A DNA stretch of 5,064 nucleotides from Neisseriaceae bacterium (GTDB taxonomy: Bacteria > Pseudomonadota > Gammaproteobacteria > Burkholderiales > UBA11063), in assembly GCA_027371515.1 (NCBI GenBank), contig DAHXMX010000069.1:1-5064 (forward strand). Reading direction: 5' to 3'. Below are positions 1-5,064 of the stretch, piece by piece. The notes under the pieces are model-generated. The model was not told the origin of the DNA and searched no databases. It saw nothing but the letters and a program-made list of their open reading frames with translations. Within the stretch, counting starts at the first letter, position 1, and the number at the start of each line of letters is the position of its first letter. Position numbers and translations under genes: made by a program.

Positions 1-269
1 TCTGGAGCTAATTCAAAATTTTCTGGAGTAATCTCATATGCAGCTTTTTCTGTTGCTTTATTTATAATTTTTTGAATTGAATCACGAATCACTACAGGAG
101 ATAAATCTCCACGCCCTATTTCTACCAATAAGGCTTTCTCATTCTCAAAACCTAACTTCGATACTAAGGTAGATAATGTCGGTTTAACACTTGAATGGAA
201 TTTTGATAATTCTCGATCTAATATTTCACGACCACTAACTATAAATTCATCTTGATTAAGATTACGATA
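1..269 (-). pseudogene. relA: relA continuation, out of frame with the upstream part (3' end outside window)
   Basis: This stretch encodes the next part of RelA in a frame different from the gene's own start. Read on the minus strand from 269, it gives 89 codons without a stop up to the window edge, beginning YRNLNQDEFIVSGREILDRE and containing LVEIGRGDLSP. This matches the RelA region just after the TGS domain, compared from memory with E. coli RelA (FRKQDRDKNILAGRQILDDE and LLAAIGGGDIRL). It belongs to the helical domain that leads to the zinc-finger/RIS and ACT/RRM domains, which would lie left of position 1. In this frame the nearest upstream stop is TAA at 287-285 and no plausible start with a ribosome site is seen, so it is not an independent gene. 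The intact reading frame implies that the lesion is recent, or that it is a sequencing or assembly error. Homology is strong; whether the gene is truly broken is uncertain. Confidence 0.88.
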
Positions 270-1758
270 AACGTCTAATATGACTTATTGCTTTAGCGCT
301 TTTAACATAACCATCGTGCAGCCAATTGATGCTTGGGGTACCATCTTTTGCAGTTATTATTTCAACTGTTTGTCCATTTTTTAATTCAGTATTTAATGGC
401 ACAATTATCCCATCAACCTTAGCGCCACGACATTTATGCCCCACATTACTATGCACATGATAAGCAAAATCAATTGGTGTTGAACCTTGTGGCAAGCTGA
501 TAACTCGCCCATTTGGAGTCATTGTATAAATAGTATCATTAAAAACTTGATTTTTAAAGATATCTGAGACATTAGTTCCCACAATCATATCTTGCCGACT
601 ATCTAAAATTTGTCTAACCCATGCTAATTTTTCAGCAAATAAAGCATTAAAAGAAGAAGACCCCTTCTCACTGATCTCTTTATAACGCCAATGCGCAGCT
701 ATACCATATTCAGCATATTCATGCATTTTATATGTTCTAATTTGAATTTCTATGATTCGATTTTCAGGTCCAACAACACAAGTATGTAAACTTTGATAAT
801 TATTTGCTTTGGGAATTGTTATGTAATCATTAAATTCACCAGCTATTGGAGAATATTTAGTATGCACAATCCCCAATACAGTATAACAATCTTCAATAGT
901 TGGCACTAATACACGCATGGCTCTTATATCATATAAATCATTATATTCATATTGTTTTTTCTGCATTTTACTCCAAATAGAATAAATATGCTTTGCTCGT
1001 CCTGATATCTGATAATCTTTAATATTACTTTGCTCTATTTCATGAGATAAAAACTCTTTTATTTTAGCAATATACATTAAACGTTGTTCGCGTGTTTCTT
1101 CAACTAAAATAGCTATTCTTCTATATTCACTAGGATTTAAATATTTAAAAGATAAATCCTCTAATTCCCATTTTACTTGCCACACGCCTAATCGATTAGC
1201 TAATGGTGCAAATATTTCGACTGTTTCATTAGCAATCTTTTGTTGTAAATCTACATCTTTACAAGAATCTAGATTCAGCATCAACTCACCACGTCCAACC
1301 AACATAATCAAAACAATACGAATATCAGTCGCCATTGCTAATAACATTTTTCGCATTACCTCTATTTGATTACGTTTTCCATCTTCACTATCTACATCAG
1401 CTAATGCACCAAGCCTACGAATTAAAGAAAGCTTCCTAATCCCATCTATTAACTCAATTACTTTTGGATCAAACTCAGATATAATTATTTTCCAATTATC
1501 AGTAAATTTAGGTAATGCAAACAAAATGGTAGCAATAACAGCATCAGAAAACAAATTTAGCTCAGCAACAGTGCTCGCACATTTTAAAGAATGCATTAAC
1601 AAATCAACATTTGTTGGATAAAAGACCTGTTTATCGTAATATTCTTTAGCGATAGCTATTGCTTTTTTAAATTGCTCTACCTCTTTGGCTGAAAAAATTT
1701 TTGAATGAACATGAATCCATGAATCAATATTGCTAAAAGCATATTTCACAGTAACCAT
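262..1758 (-). CDS. relA: RelA, GTP pyrophosphokinase ((p)ppGpp synthetase), cut short by a frameshift
   Basis: RelA transfers pyrophosphate from ATP to GTP or GDP on stalled ribosomes, making the alarmone (p)ppGpp. The 498 residues hold a degenerate HD pseudo-hydrolase domain (about 45-195), where the usual HD pair is replaced (ALPKF at 81-85; LVGRGE at 153-158). The synthetase domain follows (about 235-365), with GRAKHIYSIW at 253-262, catalytic Asp277 in YDIRA, EFND at 308-311, YQSLHT at 321-326, and EIQIRT with Glu337. The TGS domain is at about 403-470. The frame ends abruptly at HIRRLS, where RelA proteins of about 740 residues continue; the rest lies in another frame at 1-269. The ATG is the first start after an in-frame TGA at 1785-1783 and lies 14 bases after the dNTPase gene. 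The E-x-x-D motif and dead HD domain identify RelA rather than a bifunctional SpoT/Rel. The translated product would lack the regulatory C-terminal half. Confidence 0.93.
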   Translation of the reverse strand: MVTVKYAFSNIDSWIHVHSKIFSAKEVEQFKKAIAIAKEYYDKQVFYPTNVDLLMHSLKCASTVAELNLFSDAVIATILFALPKFTDNWKIIISEFDPKVIELIDGIRKLSLIRRLGALADVDSEDGKRNQIEVMRKMLLAMATDIRIVLIMLVGRGELMLNLDSCKDVDLQQKIANETVEIFAPLANRLGVWQVKWELEDLSFKYLNPSEYRRIAILVEETREQRLMYIAKIKEFLSHEIEQSNIKDYQISGRAKHIYSIWSKMQKKQYEYNDLYDIRAMRVLVPTIEDCYTVLGIVHTKYSPIAGEFNDYITIPKANNYQSLHTCVVGPENRIIEIQIRTYKMHEYAEYGIAAHWRYKEISEKGSSSFNALFAEKLAWVRQILDSRQDMIVGTNVSDIFKNQVFNDTIYTMTPNGRVISLPQGSTPIDFAYHVHSNVGHKCRGAKVDGIIVPLNTELKNGQTVEIITAKDGTPSINWLHDGYVKSAKAISHIRRLS

Positions 1759-1767
1759 TAGCTTATT

Positions 1768-1772
1768 TCCAC
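1768..1772 (-). promoter_or_regulatory. Weak ribosome binding site of relA
   Basis: The 14-base gap between the dNTPase stop and the relA ATG reads GTGGAAATAAGCTA on the minus strand. The only Shine-Dalgarno-like element is GTGGA, with GGA nine bases before the ATG. It is weaker than the sites before murG and the dNTPase gene, so relA may depend partly on ribosomes arriving from upstream. That coupling is inference. Confidence 0.5.
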
Positions 1773-2900
1773 TTAAACTGATTCAGCAACAAATAACCGA
1801 TTGTACTGTCTAAAAGCATATCGATCAGTCATTCCTGATATATAATCGCATACTACTTGATACAAGCCATCATGTGCCACTCTACACTGAAACTGCTTTG
1901 GTAATAAAAACTCATCCGTAACATATGCATTGAATAATTGCGTAATAATATTTGTTGCTTTAAATCGTAATTGCATCACTGTATGATGTTTGTACATATT
2001 CTTCATTAAAAATTTTTTTAATGTCCGTTGTTCTTTATACATATCATCACTATAACTAACTATATTAACTGGTGACTGACGCACATCGGCTATACTCTCA
2101 ATACCATATTTATGTATATTATTTTGTGTGTTTTCAATTAAATCATATATTGTTTTATTAATTAAATGTCGCACTAGCTCTTTGTGTAAACGACGTGACT
2201 TTAAATGTGGATATTTAGCTAAAATATACTTTAATTCATTATTAATAATTTCCACTTCACACAACTGCTCTATAGTTAATAATCCAGCTCTTAAACCATC
2301 ATCAATGTCATGATAATTGTAGGCCAACTCATCTGAAATGTTAGCTAATTGAGCCTCCAGACTTGGTTTAGTATTATTTAAAAAACGCTCACCAACTAAT
2401 CCTAAAGTTTTAGCATTTTTTTTACTACAATGTTTTAAAATTCCTTCACGAGTTTCAAAAGTAAGATTTAAACCATCAAATAAAGCATAACGCTCTTCTA
2501 GTGTATCTACAATACGCAACGACTGTAAATTATGCTCAAATCCACCAGCTCCTACATTCAACATACAGCTATTTAAAGCGTCTTGTCCTACATGACCAAA
2601 TGGGGTATGCCCTAAATCATGTGCAAGACATATTGCTTCAACCAAATCTACATTTAGATTTAATGCATTAGCAACAGATCGACCAATTTGGGCAACTTCT
2701 AAACTATGAGTCAATCTAGTTCTAAACAAATCACCTTCATGATTAATGAAAACTTGAGTTTTATATTCTAAACGTCTAAATGCACTACTATGAATAATAC
2801 GATCCCTATCACGCTGAAAATCTGTCCTATACTTAGGCAACTCTTCAAAAACTTGTCGACCAATAGATACTGTTACTGCATAATTTGGTTTATTAATCAT
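1773..2900 (-). CDS. dgt: dGTPase-like deoxynucleoside triphosphate triphosphohydrolase (HD domain)
   Basis: Members of this cytoplasmic family hydrolyse dNTPs, classically dGTP, to the deoxynucleoside and triphosphate, trimming precursor pools. The 375 residues fit the shorter 'dGTPase-like' branch rather than the roughly 500-residue E. coli Dgt. The N-terminal signature DRDRIIHSSAFRRLEYKTQV (31-50) is family-typical. The metal-binding HD set is complete: His65 in RLTHS, His94-Asp95 in AHDLGHTPFGH, and Asp190 in ISDELAYNYHDIDD. FEHN (121-124) is the conserved segment expected near the active site. The ATG start is supported by an upstream in-frame TAA and by AAGG five bases before it. The gene lies 7 bases after murG and 14 before relA. 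Exact substrate and activators cannot be read from sequence; many relatives act on several dNTPs or need a dNTP activator. The family call is secure, dGTP specificity is not. Confidence 0.93.
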   Translation of the reverse strand: MINKPNYAVTVSIGRQVFEELPKYRTDFQRDRDRIIHSSAFRRLEYKTQVFINHEGDLFRTRLTHSLEVAQIGRSVANALNLNVDLVEAICLAHDLGHTPFGHVGQDALNSCMLNVGAGGFEHNLQSLRIVDTLEERYALFDGLNLTFETREGILKHCSKKNAKTLGLVGERFLNNTKPSLEAQLANISDELAYNYHDIDDGLRAGLLTIEQLCEVEIINNELKYILAKYPHLKSRRLHKELVRHLINKTIYDLIENTQNNIHKYGIESIADVRQSPVNIVSYSDDMYKEQRTLKKFLMKNMYKHHTVMQLRFKATNIITQLFNAYVTDEFLLPKQFQCRVAHDGLYQVVCDYISGMTDRYAFRQYNRLFVAESV

Positions 2901-2905
2901 AATTA

Positions 2906-2910
2906 CCTTA
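2906..2910 (-). promoter_or_regulatory. Ribosome binding site of the dNTPase gene, overlapping the murG stop codon
   Basis: On the minus strand the junction reads TAAGGTAATTATG. The murG stop TAA supplies the two A residues of the AAGG Shine-Dalgarno core, which sits five bases before the ATG. A ribosome finishing murG would therefore cover the dNTPase start, which favours translational coupling. The overlap is seen directly; coupling is inference. Confidence 0.7.
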
Positions 2911-3972
2911 AATAATATGTTTTACTATTATATTAACTATTCTTGATACTGAATCAGTAATAGCAATAGAATGCGCATTTAACGCCATATTCATACATCG
3001 TTCACGATCAAGAGAATTAATTAATCCAGATAACTTTGCGACCGTTAAATCACTTTGCACAATCATATAACCAGCATTAATATCAACTAACGGTTGGGCA
3101 TTATAACGCTGATGATCATCAACAGCATACGGATAAGGTATAAATATTGCAGCAATACCAGCTGCCATGATTTCACTCACGGTTGAAGCGCCAGAACGAC
3201 AAACAATCAAATCTGCATTATTATATACATATGCCATATCATCAATAAAATTAACTACATTAGCTGATATATTATATTTTTGATACTCTTTAATTATTAA
3301 TTCTTTATCAACACTATTACCAACTTGATGTGTAATATTAGCTAAATTAGTTAATTCACTACAAACTTGTGGCATGATTTCGTTAAATACTCTTGCACCT
3401 AAACTACCACCTACTACCAATATATTTAAACCGCCACAACGTTTTGAATAACGCTCATGAATTGGTGCCAAATTTAAAATATCGGCACGAACAGGATTGC
3501 CTACTAATGATGTTTTTTTAGAATTAAGAACGCCATCAAAGGCCACCATGACATGGTTAGCTATCTTAGCTAATAATTTATTTGTCAAACCAGCAACTGA
3601 ATTTTGTTCATGAATAACAACTGGAACTCGCAATACCCACCCCATGAAACATATAGGAAAAGTCACATATCCGCCAAAACCCACAATAACATCTGGACGA
3701 GTACTAAAAATAACAAAAAATGCTTGCGTAAATGAATACAATAATAAAAATGGCATTAATATAAACTTAAATATCCCTTTTTTACGTAAACCAGATATGT
3801 TAAGAGTTTTTAAAGCAATATTATTTTGAGGTACAATATTATTTTCAATTCCAGATTTTGCACCAACCCAGATAATTTCATATATTGGCATTAACTGTTT
3901 TGCAACACTAAGAGCTGGGAATATATGCCCACCTGTTCCACCAGCAGCAATTAAAATTGTTTTTTTAGACAA
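2908..3972 (-). CDS. murG: MurG, UDP-GlcNAc:lipid I N-acetylglucosaminyltransferase
   Basis: MurG adds GlcNAc from UDP-GlcNAc to lipid I at the cytoplasmic face of the inner membrane, making lipid II. It is a GT-B glycosyltransferase of family 28. The 354 residues match the usual length. Visible motifs are the N-terminal glycine loop GGTGGHIFPA (11-20, with the conserved His16), GFGGYVTFP (98-106), HEQNSVAG (121-128), NPVR (159-162), the second glycine loop GGSLGA (188-193), and the nucleotide-sugar site CRSGASTVSE (258-267) followed by AVDDHQRYNA (283-292). A hydrophobic, basic-flanked stretch at about 64-90 fits the membrane-association patch. The start is TTG: a TAG lies in frame 12 bases upstream, and the first ATG in the frame, at residue 28, would delete the glycine loop. 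The gene follows ftsW by one base, the normal dcw order, but murC does not follow it. Confidence 0.97.
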   Translation of the reverse strand: MSKKTILIAAGGTGGHIFPALSVAKQLMPIYEIIWVGAKSGIENNIVPQNNIALKTLNISGLRKKGIFKFILMPFLLLYSFTQAFFVIFSTRPDVIVGFGGYVTFPICFMGWVLRVPVVIHEQNSVAGLTNKLLAKIANHVMVAFDGVLNSKKTSLVGNPVRADILNLAPIHERYSKRCGGLNILVVGGSLGARVFNEIMPQVCSELTNLANITHQVGNSVDKELIIKEYQKYNISANVVNFIDDMAYVYNNADLIVCRSGASTVSEIMAAGIAAIFIPYPYAVDDHQRYNAQPLVDINAGYMIVQSDLTVAKLSGLINSLDRERCMNMALNAHSIAITDSVSRIVNIIVKHII

Positions 3973-3973
3973 A

Positions 3974-5064
3974 TTATAATTCCTCTAACTCACGCAAAAT
4001 AATTTTATTTTCATAATCAATTTTTAAAAGTATAGCAATTGCAATGCAGCTAACTATAATAGAACTACCACCAAAAGAAATAAAAGGTAAAGTTAAACCC
4101 TTAGTAGGTAAAACCCCAACCGCAACTCCGATATTTACTAAAGCCTGAAACATAAACCATACGCTAATACCTTGTGCTAGAAAAGCCTGAAATTGTCTTC
4201 CTTGTATTTCACGACACTGAGAACTGATAGTATTAAACCCACGATAAAAAATAATCCAGAAGAAAAATAGAATAATACCAATTCCCACCAAGCCAGTCTC
4301 TTCGCCAATAATCGCCATAATAAAATCCGTGTGCGCTTCAGGTAAATATAATAATTTTTCAATACTATTACCAATACCAACTCCAAGCCAACTACCATGA
4401 CCAACTGCCAATAATGAATTTGTCAATTGATAACCTTTACCTAAAGCATCATCCCATGGATGAATAAAACCTAAAAAACGACGCATACGATAAGGAGCAG
4501 CGATAATTAAAAGAACAGTCGCAAATGATCCGCCAATTACCATGGTTAATATAACCCAAATATTAATATTTGCCATAATCAACATGACTAGCGCAACTAC
4601 AAATACTACCATAGTTGAGCCCATATCTGGCTCTAAAAGTAATAACGCCGCAACAAATGATATTATTATCAAGATAGGTATAACATCAAACCAAATTCGT
4701 TTTAAACCATTCGCTTTGCGAGTAATATAATAAGATAAGAAAATAACCATTTCAAGCTTGGCTAACTCTGACGGTTGAATATTAATTGGTCCAATACCTA
4801 TCCACCGGCGTGAACCATTAACTACACGTCCAACGTGTGGAACCAAAACTACAATTAAAAGTACAACAACAATTATAGCTAGTTTAATTGCATTTTTTCG
4901 CCAAAATTTAGATGGTAACATAAAAGCTATAATACCGGCAATAATACCCAGTGATAAATATATTATATGGTGATTAATATAATAATATTGATTTTGAATA
5001 TGTGGATCATGAATTGCATAAGCAATTGAAGCGGAATACACCATTATAATACCAATAACTGCAA
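3974..5064 (-). CDS. ftsW: FtsW, septal peptidoglycan glycosyltransferase (5' end outside window)
   Basis: FtsW is a multi-pass inner-membrane SEDS protein that polymerises lipid II at the division septum together with the class B penicillin-binding protein FtsI. About 362 codons are visible against roughly 400 in the family. The reading frame stays open to the window edge, and the first visible residues (AVIGIIMVYSASI) are the middle of the first membrane helix, so the ATG at 5044-5042 is internal. Numbering from that Met, family motifs are GSRRWIGIGPINIQPSELAK (77-96), LLEPDMGS (136-143), GKGYQLTNS (202-210), LPEAHTDFIMAIIGEE (234-249, with the probable catalytic Asp240, equivalent to E. 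coli Asp297) and LPTKGLTLPFISFGGSS (312-328). The murG neighbour and the motif wording favour FtsW over RodA. The cytoplasmic tail is short (KIDYENKIILRELEEL) and its last codons carry the murG ribosome site. Confidence 0.96.
   Translation of the reverse strand, partial: AVIGIIMVYSASIAYAIHDPHIQNQYYYINHHIIYLSLGIIAGIIAFMLPSKFWRKNAIKLAIIVVVLLIVVLVPHVGRVVNGSRRWIGIGPINIQPSELAKLEMVIFLSYYITRKANGLKRIWFDVIPILIIISFVAALLLLEPDMGSTMVVFVVALVMLIMANINIWVILTMVIGGSFATVLLIIAAPYRMRRFLGFIHPWDDALGKGYQLTNSLLAVGHGSWLGVGIGNSIEKLLYLPEAHTDFIMAIIGEETGLVGIGIILFFFWIIFYRGFNTISSQCREIQGRQFQAFLAQGISVWFMFQALVNIGVAVGVLPTKGLTLPFISFGGSSIIVSCIAIAILLKIDYENKIILRELEEL
3981..3986 (-). promoter_or_regulatory. Ribosome binding site of murG, inside the end of ftsW
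   Basis: AGAGGA on the minus strand is a strong Shine-Dalgarno match placed eight bases before the murG TTG. It lies within the last ftsW codons (TTA GAG GAA TTA TAA). This good site at normal spacing supports the TTG as the true murG start, because no ATG or GTG is available in frame nearby. Confidence 0.8.

Noticed and set aside
1..261. A separate small gene at the left edge
   Set aside because: The 89-codon frame lacks its own start and ribosome site and aligns with the RelA region directly after the TGS domain, so it is the rest of relA.
265..284. Programmed +1 ribosomal frameshift that would rescue full-length RelA
   Set aside because: The junction CGT TTA TCG TAA offers no good slip: CGT to GTT, TTA to TAT and TCG to CGT all break pairing. 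No Shine-Dalgarno-like stimulator resembling the prfB signal is seen. Residue spacing also fits two missing bases better than a simple skip. I know of no programmed frameshift in relA.
1759..1772. Promoter or terminator in the gaps between genes
   Set aside because: The gaps are only 1, 7 and 14 bases. No hairpin with a T-run and no -35/-10 pair could fit, and AT-rich TATAAT-like strings inside genes are expected by chance here.
2128..2313. Short plus-strand open frame antisense to the dNTPase gene
   Set aside because: It lies wholly within a well-conserved gene on the other strand, has no recognisable protein features, and is explained by AT-rich antisense sequence. Similar shadows at 3644-3829 (murG) and 4542-4730 (ftsW) were dropped for the same reason.
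4177..4404. 75-codon minus-strand frame inside ftsW, rich in Val and Leu
   Set aside because: It is an alternative frame of ftsW membrane-helix codons, so its hydrophobic look follows from the codons of the real gene. The ftsW frame there carries the catalytic motif.
5042..5044. ATG at 5044 as the ftsW start
   Set aside because: The frame is open upstream to the window edge, and the residues before it (AVIGII) are part of the first FtsW membrane helix. Starting here would cut that helix and drop the N-terminal region.

Overview
This 5,064-base window is visibly AT-rich (about one third G+C by eye; not computed). It is almost entirely coding, and every gene lies on the minus strand. In transcription order (right to left) the genes are ftsW (its 5' end is outside the window), murG, a dGTPase-like dNTP triphosphohydrolase (dgt family), and relA (its 3' end is outside the window). 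The gaps between genes are 1, 7 and 14 bases. There is no room for internal terminators or separate intergenic promoters, so the four genes look like one transcription unit whose promoter lies to the right of the window.

The proteins point to a Gram-negative proteobacterium, probably a betaproteobacterium. MurG has the AVDDHQ segment that I recall from betaproteobacterial MurG. The RelA is the synthetase-only type, with a degenerate hydrolase domain and a TGS end (YVKSAKAISHIRR) resembling betaproteobacterial RelA. The low G+C and tight packing would fit a host-associated or streamlined lineage, but that is inference.

Region by region: 3974-5064 is ftsW, the septal peptidoglycan glycosyltransferase. 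2908-3972 is murG, which makes lipid II and starts at TTG. 1773-2900 is the HD-domain dNTPase. 262-1758 is the readable frame of relA, covering the pseudo-hydrolase, synthetase and TGS domains. 1-269 is the continuation of relA in another frame. FtsW and MurG act at consecutive steps of septal wall synthesis: MurG finishes lipid II at the inner face of the membrane and FtsW polymerises it after flipping. The other two genes concern purine nucleotide pools and the stringent response. They occupy the place where murC normally follows murG in the division and cell wall (dcw) cluster.

The main anomaly is a frameshift in relA around 265-284. The frame stops two codons after a well-conserved motif, yet the next 89 codons, in the +1 frame, clearly continue RelA without a stop up to the window edge. 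Spacing against known RelA/Rel proteins suggests that two bases are missing near 267-271. I found no RNA gene, mobile element, CRISPR array, long repeat or new multi-gene system here. No gene-free stretch exceeds 14 bases.
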